From: UBA2705 sp963977125
GTDB lineage: Bacteria > Pseudomonadota > Alphaproteobacteria > Micavibrionales > Micavibrionaceae
NCBI GenBank assembly: GCA_963977125.1
Contig: CAXBNJ010000002.1
Span: 248,001 to 312,000, forward strand
DNA length: 64,000 nt
Direction: 5' to 3'
Below are positions 34,940 through 43,677 of the stretch, one piece after another. How positions within the stretch are numbered: position 1 is the stretch's first letter; every line of letters begins with the position of its first letter. The notes beneath the pieces are model-generated. The model was not told where the DNA came from and did not search any database. It saw nothing but the letters and a program-made list of their open reading frames with translations. Both the position numbers and the translations under genes were made by a program.

Positions 34940-35437
34940 ATGGCACGTAAAAAAACAAAAAAGAAAAAACTCAGCTTTAAAGGCCAAATGTTGCTCTCTG
35001 TTGCGATTATCGCCTCTGCAATCTTTATCGCCTCTGCTGTCTTTCTGCTCATTGCGATGATTCCGACATTTGTGACTCTTATTGCCGACCGCAGTAAAGA
35101 ACATTTAAAGTCATACACCATTGGCTTTATGAATTTTGCTGGTGCTTTTCCTTTTTGGTTGGATCTGGTAACAACCAGACATCAAGTAGACTACGCCATT
35201 AACCTAGCCACGCAGCCCGCTACAATTGTCGTTATCTACTCCGCTGCCGCCATAGGCTACCTGATCAACTGGTCGATTGTCGGCATTGTCGCCAATATAA
35301 TGATCCAAAAAGCCGATAAGCGTGTCAACAGTATAGAAGATCGCAAGCTAGAGCTCAAAAAACGCTGGGGCGACAAGGTCGCAGGCGATTTACGCCTTGA
35401 TAAAGATGGCTTCATTCTTCCCGACAAAGATGCTTGA
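34940..35437 (+). CDS. Unknown membrane protein paired with the pseudokinase
   Basis: The 165-residue protein starts with a very basic stretch (ARKKTKKKKLSFKG), then a long hydrophobic segment (about 17-47), another at about 107-130, and a polar tail ending DGFILPDKDA. It starts three bases after the pseudokinase stop, so the two are almost surely cotranscribed and probably act together. No conserved family recognised. After it is a 226-base gap before the first TadE gene. Confidence 0.75.
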   Translation: MARKKTKKKKLSFKGQMLLSVAIIASAIFIASAVFLLIAMIPTFVTLIADRSKEHLKSYTIGFMNFAGAFPFWLDLVTTRHQVDYAINLATQPATIVVIYSAAAIGYLINWSIVGIVANIMIQKADKRVNSIEDRKLELKKRWGDKVAGDLRLDKDGFILPDKDA

Positions 35438-35582
35438 ACGATACAGCACGCTATTCTGCTCCTTTGCGACCACTTAGAATCCCTTTAAAAACTAGCTTAA
35501 ATATACCTAAAACACGATACATATTTAAGACTTTGGCAACCCCGAACATGTATTCTTGTAATGGGTCTACATGTCTGGTGGC

Positions 35583-35602
35583 GTGTACATATATATGTGC
35601 AC
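35583..35602. promoter_or_regulatory. 20-base near-palindrome upstream of the tad genes
   Basis: The 20 bases from GTGTACAT to ATGTGCAC around a central TATA form a near-perfect palindrome with a single mismatched pair. It lies 62 bases ahead of the first TadE start. This is operator-like; its regulator is unknown. Confidence 0.5.
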
Positions 35603-35663
35603 GTCATCATATGTCGACAAAACATAGACAAAGCCATTACAGAGCATCTATTGGGTCAGTTCA

Positions 35664-36200
35664 ATGCGTAAGTTTACACAGAGTTACAAAAATAATGACG
35701 ATGGCGTTGCCGCTATCGAGCTTGCCTTTGTTATACTTCCGCTGACTTATCTTATTATTGGGATCATAGAAATAGCCTTAATGTTTACCTCTTCTATAGT
35801 CTTAGAGGGGGCCACGAGCGATGCGGCGCGCCTCGTGCGGGTTGGACAAGTGCAGCAAGCCGCTTCAGCGTCCGATGGGCAGGACTTATTTGAACAAGCC
35901 CTGTGTAATACAATGAGCATATTGGCGGATTGCGCCGATATTGAATATGAAGTGATTACGCTCGATGCCGGATTTGGTGGTGCAGCGGGCAATACGGCCA
36001 ATTTTGACAATGAGGGCGCATTTCAAAGCCAAGGCTTTAACGCAGGCGGCGTAAGTGACGTTGTTCTTATTCGCGCCGTCTATAAATACCCCTTAAAAAC
36101 GCCCATTATTAGCCAGTTTTTTCAAGATAATAGTGATGGCACACGATTAATGATTTCAACCGTAGTCTTACAAACAGAGCCTTATGATTTTGAAGATTAA
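35664..36200 (+). CDS. tadE: TadE-like pseudopilin
   Basis: The 178-residue protein has the TadE signature, a short polar start followed by DDGVAAIELAFVILPL and one membrane helix (about 15-40), with the prepilin-peptidase type Gly before the hydrophobic core. The remainder would be periplasmic. TadE-type pseudopilins support assembly of Flp/Tad tight-adherence pili. It is 13 bases upstream of a second TadE-like gene. The Tad motor and secretin genes are not in this window. Confidence 0.85.
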   Translation: MRKFTQSYKNNDDGVAAIELAFVILPLTYLIIGIIEIALMFTSSIVLEGATSDAARLVRVGQVQQAASASDGQDLFEQALCNTMSILADCADIEYEVITLDAGFGGAAGNTANFDNEGAFQSQGFNAGGVSDVVLIRAVYKYPLKTPIISQFFQDNSDGTRLMISTVVLQTEPYDFED

Positions 36201-36213
36201 AGAAAGATAGAAC

Positions 36214-36741
36214 ATGATACGGCGCATAGTAAACACATGGCTAAAAGAGGATAAGGGCTTTGCAGCGACCGAATTTGCAATGATCTTCCCTATATTATTT
36301 AGCTTATTAATGGGCACTTATGACATCGGCCAAGCCATGATCATTAATCAAAAAGTCATGAGCGCCTCGCAGATCACAGCTGATTTAATCGCGCGTTCCC
36401 CCATTGCATCAGCGCAAGATGTTAATGATGCCATTGAGGCTGGCCGCTTGGCGATGTCCCCCTATGACACGAGCAGTCTGGATTATCAAATAAAATCTGT
36501 GCGTTTTAATAATGATGGCGACATGGTCACTGAAGGCGAGGCAACATCGTCTGGTTATACAGGCCATACAGATTTAACAGGGCAAATGGATACGTTAGCC
36601 AACCCTGGTGAGGGCGTTTTAGGCGTTGTAATGCAATACAAGTATATCCCCTTCTTTTTTGCCTTCTTTATTTCCGAATTTAATATGGAAGAAGTCGCCT
36701 ATGCGCGAGGACGAAAAAGCTCCGTCGTTTACTTTGAATAA
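36214..36741 (+). CDS. tadE: Second TadE-like pseudopilin
   Basis: This 175-residue protein has DKGFAATEFAMIFPILF at about 13-29 with the same Gly-Phe-Ala-Ala-x-Glu pattern and a single membrane helix, then an exported domain. It probably is a TadF-like partner of the first protein; in other Tad loci TadE and TadF are homologous neighbours. It precedes TadG by 61 bases. Confidence 0.82.
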   Translation: MIRRIVNTWLKEDKGFAATEFAMIFPILFSLLMGTYDIGQAMIINQKVMSASQITADLIARSPIASAQDVNDAIEAGRLAMSPYDTSSLDYQIKSVRFNNDGDMVTEGEATSSGYTGHTDLTGQMDTLANPGEGVLGVVMQYKYIPFFFAFFISEFNMEEVAYARGRKSSVVYFE

Positions 36742-36802
36742 TTAAATAAACAAAAAATAAGAGCGAAAGCTAAATAATTAAAAACTGGGTGTGTGAGGAA
36801 TT

Positions 36803-38200
36803 ATGATTAACAAATTTAAAGCGATGAAGTCAAAAGGCGCAGAGATTATGCGCTCCTATTTATGCTCGACGATTGGGGCCTCCGCCGTAATTATCAGCTT
36901 AACCATGCCTGCCATACTGGGATCAATGGGTATGGCCATTGATACGGGGCAAATTTACTTGGCTAAAAAACGCCTTGAGCACGCCATTGATGCCGCTGCG
37001 CTAGCCGCTGCAGGCTCATCTTCTTTAACCGAGGCTGAAGTCATACAGCGCGTTAAAGACTTTATTGCCGCTAATTATACGGATAATGAGCTTGGTGAAA
37101 TTATCGATATCGTTGTCACGATTGGTGATGACAATCTGGTGGTTTCAGCCTCCGTTTCTGTGAACACAATATTCTTGAGTATTTTGGGCATTAATTCAGC
37201 CGAAGCATCAACAGATACCAAGGTTGTGCGCGAAGTACGTGGACTTGAAGTCATGATGGTCTTAGATGTAACAGGGTCAATGAGTACAAATAATAATATT
37301 GCCGCATTAAGAACCGCAGCAACAAACTTTGTCGATATATTATATGACCGCTCCTCTGATGACGACACCATTAAAATTGGTATGGTGCCTTATAGCTCTG
37401 CTGTGAATGTTGGCCCCTATGGAATCGGCCTCACACCGGATGGGGACACATATGGCGACCCCTTTGTCACAGCACCAAATTCAGACAGATATATGAGCGA
37501 CTCTGATGATATAAACTTCGACCAAAGCAATAAATATCAGTGGCATGGCTGTATACTTGCACGCGACCACCCTGAAGACACGGAGGATTCGCAAGCCGAT
37601 TGGACATGGGAGATGTATCGTTCATATTTCAATGATTCAAACAACCGCAATAATCGTAATAATGCCGATTATTATAACAGCCGATATGGCGCAAACTACC
37701 AATGTAACACCGCCTATGTTGTGCCATTAACCACGGATAGCACTTACCTTAAAAATAGAATATCCAAGTTAAACGCCTATGGCTACACATATGGTAACTT
37801 AGGCATGGTTTGGGGCTATCGCTTATTATCACCGAACTTCCCTTTCCAAGAAGGCGCGCCCTTTGAAGATTTGATTTGGCAGAAAGTGGCCGTCATGATG
37901 ACCGACGGTAACAACACCATGAATTCAGATTATAGTGCCTATGGCGGCACAAGAACGCATGATGTCTCTGTTACCGATCTAAATAGACGTTTTGAAGAAA
38001 CTTGCACGGAAATGAAAAAACAGGGCATTCAAATCTATACCGTCACCTTTTCAAGCGGCGTCAGCGAGACCAGTAAGGGCTATTATGAGCGTTGTGCAAG
38101 TGATGTCACAAAATACTTTGATGCGCCGTCTCAGGATGACTTGGTTGAGACCTTTGAACAAATCAGTAAAGAATTATCAAACCTTTATATTATGCAATAA
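36803..38200 (+). CDS. tadG: TadG-like protein with von Willebrand factor A domain
   Basis: The 465-residue protein begins with a membrane segment (about 20-45) with the block GSMGMAIDTGQIYLAKKRLE, the TadG N-terminal signature, and has a vWA domain starting with VMMVLDVTGSMS at about 151-162, in which DxTGSM is the metal-ion site. The rest includes a Tyr/Asn-rich stretch. TadG is thought to be envelope-bound and to help Tad pilus biogenesis. It is the last gene of the plus-strand run beginning at 32864, and a strong terminator follows. Confidence 0.88.
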   Translation: MINKFKAMKSKGAEIMRSYLCSTIGASAVIISLTMPAILGSMGMAIDTGQIYLAKKRLEHAIDAAALAAAGSSSLTEAEVIQRVKDFIAANYTDNELGEIIDIVVTIGDDNLVVSASVSVNTIFLSILGINSAEASTDTKVVREVRGLEVMMVLDVTGSMSTNNNIAALRTAATNFVDILYDRSSDDDTIKIGMVPYSSAVNVGPYGIGLTPDGDTYGDPFVTAPNSDRYMSDSDDINFDQSNKYQWHGCILARDHPEDTEDSQADWTWEMYRSYFNDSNNRNNRNNADYYNSRYGANYQCNTAYVVPLTTDSTYLKNRISKLNAYGYTYGNLGMVWGYRLLSPNFPFQEGAPFEDLIWQKVAVMMTDGNNTMNSDYSAYGGTRTHDVSVTDLNRRFEETCTEMKKQGIQIYTVTFSSGVSETSKGYYERCASDVTKYFDAPSQDDLVETFEQISKELSNLYIMQ

Positions 38201-38226
38201 GCCTCAATAATCATCATATCAAAAAA

Positions 38227-38263
38227 AAACAGCGAGCCTTCCTAAGATTAGGGCTCGCTGTTT
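38227..38263. terminator. Bidirectional terminator between tadG and the LpoA-like gene
   Basis: AAACAGCGAGCC pairs perfectly with GGCTCGCTGTTT around a 13-base loop, flanked by A residues on the left and TTTCATT on the right. It serves the tadG transcript and the convergent gene at 38301. Confidence 0.85.
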
Positions 38264-38300
38264 CATTAAATAAACACGGGTTGTTTATGGTTCGCTTGAA

Positions 38301-39776
38301 CTATAGATTCGGGCTCATGAATGTGGATGGCGCCGCTTCAATGATCTTAATTTTACCACGGTTCAGTTCCAACACAGCCAAACCACGCTCAATTAAGCCA
38401 TTCGCATGAAAGCGGAAAATGCCATCAATACCAGAAAAGCCATTTGGATTTGTTAAATATTCACGGCCATAAGATGGCGGCTGCCCCTGATTAAGGCCAT
38501 TCTTAGCCAGCACAATCGACAATGCGGTTGCGTCATAAGCAAGCGAGGCGAGGCGCGGCGGTTGCTTGCCAAAAAGCATATTATAACGCGCAATAAACGA
38601 CTGACGCAGATCGGGTGATGGCGCAGCGAACCACGCGCCATTCAAATTGTCTTCACCAATCAAGGCTGTGTCATCCCAAAGGCCTGTGCCTAGACGCTTA
38701 ACGCGGCGCGGGTCCAAATCATGGAATGTCAGCAAATTGGAAACGGCAATCGCTTGCTCACTGCCAAAGGCCATGAGAACCGCATCAAATGGCAGCTCGT
38801 ATTGCTTAAATAACTCGCCCTTCTCATCGCGGCGCTCATCATATTTTGAAAACTCTCTGATACGCAGCGAAATATCGTCAACGCCCGGCTTGAAGCGTAC
38901 AATATCAACGGTTTGAATGCCGTAACGCCCCGCTTCTTCTAAGTAAGTATTGATAACCGCTTGCCCGTATAAATCATCTGGCGCAATCACACCAATTTTA
39001 CGATAGCCTTTTTTTGCGGCGTGCTGAACGATGCGCTGCACTTGCGTAAACGGCATAAAGCCCATGACGTAACTATTTGAGCTTGCTGTTGTCCAATCAG
39101 TAGAAAAACCAATAACGGACACGTTTCTACGCGCGGCGACGCTGCGCACAGCGCGCACAGAATCAGCAAATAAAGGGCCCAAAATCAATGTGGCGCCTTC
39201 ATTAATCGCTTTAGTCGCCGCTTGGCGGGCACCTTCTGGCGTTGATTGTGTATCATATGGCGCGATTTCAAAATCGTTCATCTTTAAATCAAACAAAGCC
39301 ATTTGGCTGGCATTTAAAAACGACTCCCCAATATGCGCTGCCTTGCCCGTTAGCGGCGCGAGCAAAGCGACGCGCACAGCAGCAGACGGGCTTGGTGGCA
39401 TACCATAAAGATGGCTTTGTGACATCGCGTTTAATGCCGCACCTTCATTAACTTGGCTGTGCGCTCCATTTTGGCCGTAACCGATAGTGCCGCGATAAGG
39501 GCTGTCATAGCGCTCTTGGCCTTCTACAAGAAGTCCGTTTTCGCCCAGAACCAATGCGCCTTGATTATTCTGACTATGAACATTATGGCCTGAAGCATTC
39601 TGAGCCGCATTCGGCCATTCAACAGCTGAGGACAGCGTACTTGGCGCTTGGCTCGCACTGGCGGAACGTTCATTGACCTTCCACGGGTTTTTATAGCCCC
39701 CACTGCTTACACAACCACTTAATGTGAGAAGCGTGATGAATAGAAATATTTTTTTCTTATAAAAAGAATTGCGCAT
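38301..39776 (-). CDS. LpoA-like lipoprotein (periplasmic-binding fold)
   Basis: Starting at the second ATG (39776; a GGGG lies nine bases upstream), the 491-residue product is a lipoprotein with LFITLLTLSGC, the lipobox ending at Cys22. The mature part has the type-1 periplasmic-binding fold seen in LpoA/YraM C-terminal domains (VRVALLAPLTGKAAHIGESFLNA near residue 140). LpoA activates penicillin-binding protein 1A in enterobacteria. In this genome it is divergent from rsmI, as in the yraL-yraM neighbourhood. An amino-acid ABC receptor is the alternative, but the context favours a peptidoglycan role. Confidence 0.75.
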   Translation of the reverse strand: MRNSFYKKKIFLFITLLTLSGCVSSGGYKNPWKVNERSASASQAPSTLSSAVEWPNAAQNASGHNVHSQNNQGALVLGENGLLVEGQERYDSPYRGTIGYGQNGAHSQVNEGAALNAMSQSHLYGMPPSPSAAVRVALLAPLTGKAAHIGESFLNASQMALFDLKMNDFEIAPYDTQSTPEGARQAATKAINEGATLILGPLFADSVRAVRSVAARRNVSVIGFSTDWTTASSNSYVMGFMPFTQVQRIVQHAAKKGYRKIGVIAPDDLYGQAVINTYLEEAGRYGIQTVDIVRFKPGVDDISLRIREFSKYDERRDEKGELFKQYELPFDAVLMAFGSEQAIAVSNLLTFHDLDPRRVKRLGTGLWDDTALIGEDNLNGAWFAAPSPDLRQSFIARYNMLFGKQPPRLASLAYDATALSIVLAKNGLNQGQPPSYGREYLTNPNGFSGIDGIFRFHANGLIERGLAVLELNRGKIKIIEAAPSTFMSPNL

Positions 39777-39857
39777 TAGCAAAAGCCCCATTAAACGACT
39801 ATAGTTAATTTAGAAATATATAAATTTATAATAGCATTGGTAAATCAGCGAACCCCC

Positions 39858-40733
39858 ATGGTCAACCCTTCAGAAAATCATTCTCAAAATCATTTTGTCT
39901 CTGGCCTCTATTTGGTGGCCACACCGATAGGCAACTTACAAGACATGACACTGCGCGGCTTAGCGCTGTTAAAAAAGGCTGATCTGATCGCCTGTGAAGA
40001 TACGCGCACTAGTGGTAAATTGCTATCTTATTTCGGAATTAAAACTCAATTAATTTCTTATAATGACCATAACGCGCCACGTCGCCGCGATAAAATATTA
40101 ACAGCCCTATCCGAAAACAAAATTGTCGCGCTGATAAGCGATGCCGGTATGCCGCTTATATCAGACCCTGGTTACAAATTAATTTGTGATGTCACGCAGG
40201 CGGGCTATTACGTGAGCAGTATGCCGGGGGCGAGCGCCCCTTTAATGGCCTTGCAACTCTCTGCTCTGCCGAGTGACAAATTTTGTTTTCTTGGTTTTGT
40301 GCCCAATAAACAAAAAGCCCGCGATGGCTTGTTTCAAGAATGGAAAACCGTACCGGGCACATTAATCGCCTTTGAAGCTGCGCCACGATTATTAGCGACA
40401 TTAAAATCAATTAGCAAAGTTCTGGGCAACCGAAAAATGGCCATTGCGCGTGAATTAACCAAACGCTTTGAAGATGTGCAAAGGGAACATGTCGATGCAC
40501 AAATCGAACGCATTGAAAAAGATGGCCCACCTAAAGGGGAAATTGTCCTCGTTATATCTGGGCCAAGTGATAGCGATGAAGAAAGCTTTGGTGAGGCAGA
40601 GATCAATAGCTCACTGCGTGAGCATTTGAAGAAACATAGCCTGCGAGAATCTGTCGATATTGTCTCCGCCTTAAGCGGCGAGAAACGTAAGACGGTTTAT
40701 CAATATGCGTTAGAGCTCAAACAAGACGAATAA
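39858..40733 (+). CDS. rsmI: 16S rRNA (cytidine-1402-2'-O)-methyltransferase
   Basis: The protein (291 residues from the ATG at 39858; a TTG start 21 bases earlier is possible) shows the SAM-dependent tetrapyrrole-methylase type fold: GLYLVATPIGNLQDMTLRG, DLIACEDTRTSGKL, ALISDAGMPLISDPGY and the C-terminal helical block. It methylates the ribose of C1402 in the decoding centre of 16S rRNA. It is divergent from the LpoA-like gene and followed 15 bases later by yraN. Confidence 0.94.
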   Translation: MVNPSENHSQNHFVSGLYLVATPIGNLQDMTLRGLALLKKADLIACEDTRTSGKLLSYFGIKTQLISYNDHNAPRRRDKILTALSENKIVALISDAGMPLISDPGYKLICDVTQAGYYVSSMPGASAPLMALQLSALPSDKFCFLGFVPNKQKARDGLFQEWKTVPGTLIAFEAAPRLLATLKSISKVLGNRKMAIARELTKRFEDVQREHVDAQIERIEKDGPPKGEIVLVISGPSDSDEESFGEAEINSSLREHLKKHSLRESVDIVSALSGEKRKTVYQYALELKQDE

Positions 40734-40748
40734 AAAACGAGTGAGGCG

Positions 40749-41147
40749 ATGAACGCTCAACGGCCATCAAAAAAACAGCGCAGCGGTGCCGCCGCATATA
40801 AACGAGGCTATATGGTTGAATATATAGCGCGCCTTTATTTACGCTGCAAAGGCTATAAAATCATCGCCAAGAATTATAAAACCCCCGTTGGCGAGATCGA
40901 TATTATCGCAAGAAAAGGGCGCATAACCGCCTTTATTGAAGTTAAATATCGCGCCGACAAAACAGATGCTCTTTACGCCGTCCCCATCCGAACACAAAAA
41001 CGCGTAAGTCGCGCCGCGGAACATTTTATCGCCCATAATTCACGTTATACGCAGGGAAATACCCCTAATTATACACTTCGCTTTGACATTATAGCCTGCG
41101 CACAGCCATACTCAATTGTGCATATCAAAAATGCATGGTTACAATAA
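40749..41147 (+). CDS. yraN: YraN family (UPF0102) putative endonuclease
   Basis: The 132-residue protein has the family sequence YKRGYMVEYIARLYL and then PVGEIDIIARKG and AFIEVKYRAD, which match the acidic and lysine residues of an archaeal Holliday-junction-resolvase-like nuclease core (Glu, Asp, Glu-x-Lys). Its enzymatic role is not settled. It lies between rsmI (15 bases) and the BON lipoprotein gene (28 bases), the order seen around yraL-yraN-yraP in gammaproteobacteria. Confidence 0.88.
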   Translation: MNAQRPSKKQRSGAAAYKRGYMVEYIARLYLRCKGYKIIAKNYKTPVGEIDIIARKGRITAFIEVKYRADKTDALYAVPIRTQKRVSRAAEHFIAHNSRYTQGNTPNYTLRFDIIACAQPYSIVHIKNAWLQ

Positions 41148-41175
41148 TCCCATCTATTACAAAGGTTCTCACGCC

Positions 41176-41862
41176 ATGATTCGTCTAAAGTTCTCCTTAC
41201 TTGGTCTCGCAACAGCGGCATTTTTGCTTCAAGGCTGCACAGCTTTGGGCGTAGCGACTGGCGCAGGCGCCATTGCTGGCATGTCTGCCGCAAAAGAAGG
41301 TGGCCTATCACAATCCGCTAAAGATTTTTGGATTAACACTCAAATTAGCGATTTATGGTTTAAATATAATGTGGAAACCTTTGGAAAGTTGGACCTGACT
41401 GTAAAAAATGGCCGCGTGCTTATTACGGGCGTAGTTCAAGATCCTGAACAACGCGTCGAGGCCATCCGCCTTGCGTGGCAGCCTGAGGGCGTAAAACAAG
41501 TCATTAACGAAATCCGCGTTGCAGAAAGCGCAGGCGTAAAGGGCTTTTTCACAGACACATGGATAACAACACAAATCCGCGCAAAGATCACAGTTGATAA
41601 AGAAATCCAATCCATTAATTACACAATTGATACCGTGCAAGGCACCGTCTATTTAATGGGCGTTTCGCATTCTCCGGCTGAAACCAACCGCATTATTGAA
41701 GTTGCGCGCAGCATTTCTAATGTCCAACAAGTCATTAGCTATATTCGTTTAACCGAAGAAGTAAACGATACGACAGGCTATTCAACGCAAACCAGCGAAC
41801 AGAGCTATACGGACACATCCACAGCCGTAAAAAATGTCGAGAGCGAAAGCTTACAGCAATAA
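41176..41862 (+). CDS. dolP: BON-domain lipoprotein (DolP/YraP-like)
   Basis: Starting at 41176, the 228-residue product begins with a lipoprotein signal (FLLQGC, Cys18) and two BON domains, the first at about 50-110 with LTVKNGRVLITGVVQDPEQR, the second at about 125-190 with VQGTVYLMGVSHSPAETNR. DolP supports outer-membrane integrity and envelope stress tolerance. A frame from 41116 would run inside yraN and is rejected. The C-terminal end is a Ser/Thr-rich tail. Next gene starts 20 bases later. Confidence 0.87.
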   Translation: MIRLKFSLLGLATAAFLLQGCTALGVATGAGAIAGMSAAKEGGLSQSAKDFWINTQISDLWFKYNVETFGKLDLTVKNGRVLITGVVQDPEQRVEAIRLAWQPEGVKQVINEIRVAESAGVKGFFTDTWITTQIRAKITVDKEIQSINYTIDTVQGTVYLMGVSHSPAETNRIIEVARSISNVQQVISYIRLTEEVNDTTGYSTQTSEQSYTDTSTAVKNVESESLQQ

Positions 41863-41881
41863 GTATAAACACAAGGTCGTA

Positions 41882-42733
41882 ATGCTTAATAATAATCGAT
41901 CAGACATATTAGACTTTCTTGTCGAACAAGGCCAAAAACCGGCAGATCAAATAGATTTGTTTAAGACGGCTCTGGCCTTGTCTGGACTGCGCCACCCCAA
42001 CCGCTCACTGCAACGCTACGATCACCAAATCACACGCCTCACACAAGAAACGCACGATAAACTCACCGCCCTTAGCCCCGCATCTGAAATAGCGAGCGAG
42101 GATCAATACACAGCCTTAGAGCAAGTCTTTGTACAGCAGCATAATTATCACGGCAATGTTGAACATTACGAGCTAATTGATAATGCCGATATATGCTATG
42201 TGATGGATAATGCGATGGGGCTACCTGTTGCTTTATCTATTCTCTATCTTGAGGTTTGCGAGCGGCTGAACATCCCCGCCGAAGGCATCAATTTTCCCGG
42301 GCATTTCTTAATCAGACTAACGACAGGCGGATCACCCATATTATTCGATCCATTTAACCTTGCGCGCAAGGCAGGCGCAGCAGAGCTTCGCCAAATCATA
42401 AAGCATGTCAAAGGCCCTGAGGCGGAATTAAGTCAGGATTATTATCAAGCCGCCAATAAACGCGACATTTTAGTGCGTTTGCAAAACAACATAAAAAAGC
42501 GCCAAATTGCCGCAGAAGATTATGAGGGCGCTTTAGACACAGTCCTCGCCACCGAGAAAATAGCGCCGAGTGAATATCGTTTGCTGCTCGATAAGGGGGT
42601 TTTACTCGCGAAGAATACTATGGGACACGAAGCCATAGAAACTTTGGAAAAATACATCGCCCTCGCCCCTTATGCTGAAGACCGTGCCGATGCCTTGATG
42701 TTCATAGAACAAATACATCGCGACCTTTTGTGA
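41882..42733 (+). CDS. SirB1/UPF0162-type protein (transglutaminase-like)
   Basis: The 283-residue product, starting at 41882, matches the SirB1 family: HNYHGNVEHYELIDNADI, then GLPVALSILYLEVCERLNIP and NFPGHFLIRL, the core of the transglutaminase-like 2 domain, and a tetratricopeptide-like C-terminal end (EDYEGALDTVL, KIAPSEYRLL). A biochemical role is not established. It follows the BON gene closely and precedes pal by 218 bases. Confidence 0.82.
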   Translation: MLNNNRSDILDFLVEQGQKPADQIDLFKTALALSGLRHPNRSLQRYDHQITRLTQETHDKLTALSPASEIASEDQYTALEQVFVQQHNYHGNVEHYELIDNADICYVMDNAMGLPVALSILYLEVCERLNIPAEGINFPGHFLIRLTTGGSPILFDPFNLARKAGAAELRQIIKHVKGPEAELSQDYYQAANKRDILVRLQNNIKKRQIAAEDYEGALDTVLATEKIAPSEYRLLLDKGVLLAKNTMGHEAIETLEKYIALAPYAEDRADALMFIEQIHRDLL

Positions 42734-42857
42734 CAACGCTCTAGACACGGCCATAAAAAGATCTAAATAATAAATCTAAGTAATACATAAAGGCCCTGCT
42801 TGCCCCCATCGCCCAAATGATAAATCTGGGTATAACATAGCAAGGCTATAAGCGCTT

Positions 42858-42881
42858 AACTTGCGGGAAGCCCTTCAAGTT
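42858..42881. terminator. Weak hairpin between the SirB1 gene and pal
   Basis: AACTTG-x-GGG and CCC-xx-CAAGTT form an interrupted stem. No T tract follows, so it is at best a weak terminator or leader stem 71 bases upstream of pal. The rest of the 42734-42951 gap shows no gene. Confidence 0.3.
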
Positions 42882-42951
42882 TATATTATTTATTAAAATT
42901 AAAATTCGAGTCTATCGTCTATTTATAAATGTTTTAAAAGGACCTATTAAC

Positions 42952-43470
42952 ATGCCATTCCGTAATCTTATCGTATTAAGCCTCGTTTTACTTGTCACGG
43001 CATGTGCCGGCGACACATCCCAAACTGATTTATCTGTAAGTGAGCGCGAAGGCATTACAGCCGGAACCAGCGCTGATGGAAGCTATGATGCAATGGCATT
43101 AGATGGCCCGGCGCCTGGTACACAGCAAGACCTCGTTGTTAACATTGGCGACCGCGTATTTTTTGGCTATGACAGCCACGATCTAAACGCAGAAGGCCAA
43201 GCAACTTTGGGCATGCAAGCTGAATGGCTTAACCGTTACCCGAATATCAGCCTAACCGTTGAAGGTCATGCTGATGAACGCGGTACACGCGAATACAACC
43301 TTGCTTTAGGTGAACGCCGTGCAAACTCAATGCGCCGTTACCTTATGGCTCTGGGCGTTGATGCCAGCCGTATTAATGTTATCAGCTATGGCAAAGAGCG
43401 CCCTGCTGTACTCGGTTCAAACCCAACATCATGGGCACAAAATCGTCGCGGCGTTACAATCGTCGAATAA
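42952..43470 (+). CDS. pal: Peptidoglycan-associated lipoprotein
   Basis: The 172-residue protein has a lipoprotein signal ending LLVTAC (Cys18), then a linker and an OmpA-like domain with FFGYDSHDLNAEGQ, VEGHADERGTREYN and RANSMRRYL (about 65-172) that binds peptidoglycan. Pal is anchored in the outer membrane and links it to peptidoglycan as part of the Tol-Pal system. tolQ, tolR, tolA and tolB, usually upstream, are not present here. The cpoB gene follows 207 bases later, with a large hairpin between. Confidence 0.95.
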   Translation: MPFRNLIVLSLVLLVTACAGDTSQTDLSVSEREGITAGTSADGSYDAMALDGPAPGTQQDLVVNIGDRVFFGYDSHDLNAEGQATLGMQAEWLNRYPNISLTVEGHADERGTREYNLALGERRANSMRRYLMALGVDASRINVISYGKERPAVLGSNPTSWAQNRRGVTIVE

Positions 43471-43489
43471 ATCCTACTTATTTTGATGC

Positions 43490-43541
43490 AGCCGGCAAAA
43501 AAGAAACACTTCACCCTTTTCGTTTCTTTATATTGCCGGCT
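43490..43541 (+). terminator. Long nested hairpin between pal and cpoB
   Basis: Two nested stems: AGCCGGCAA (43490-43498) with TTGCCGGCT (43533-43541), and AAAGAAAC (43500-43507) with GTTTCTTT (43522-43529), around a 14-base loop. No T run follows, so it could equally be an intercistronic stabiliser of the pal transcript. Confidence 0.55.
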
Positions 43542-43677
43542 TCATTGCACTTTACGAGGGCCTTTATAGAGGCCGAATTAATGCTACAAATTTAGGTCGC
43601 TTTTACTATATGCCTGACCTAAATAAAGAGTAATCAACGTTAAGAAACGAAACGTTCTGTAAAACAATAGGTTTAAC

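Noticed and set aside
35434..35745. Plus-strand frame of 103 codons ahead of TadE
   Set aside because: It begins in intergenic DNA without a ribosome site and overlaps the TadE gene in another frame; the sequence has no recognised motif and reads as noise.
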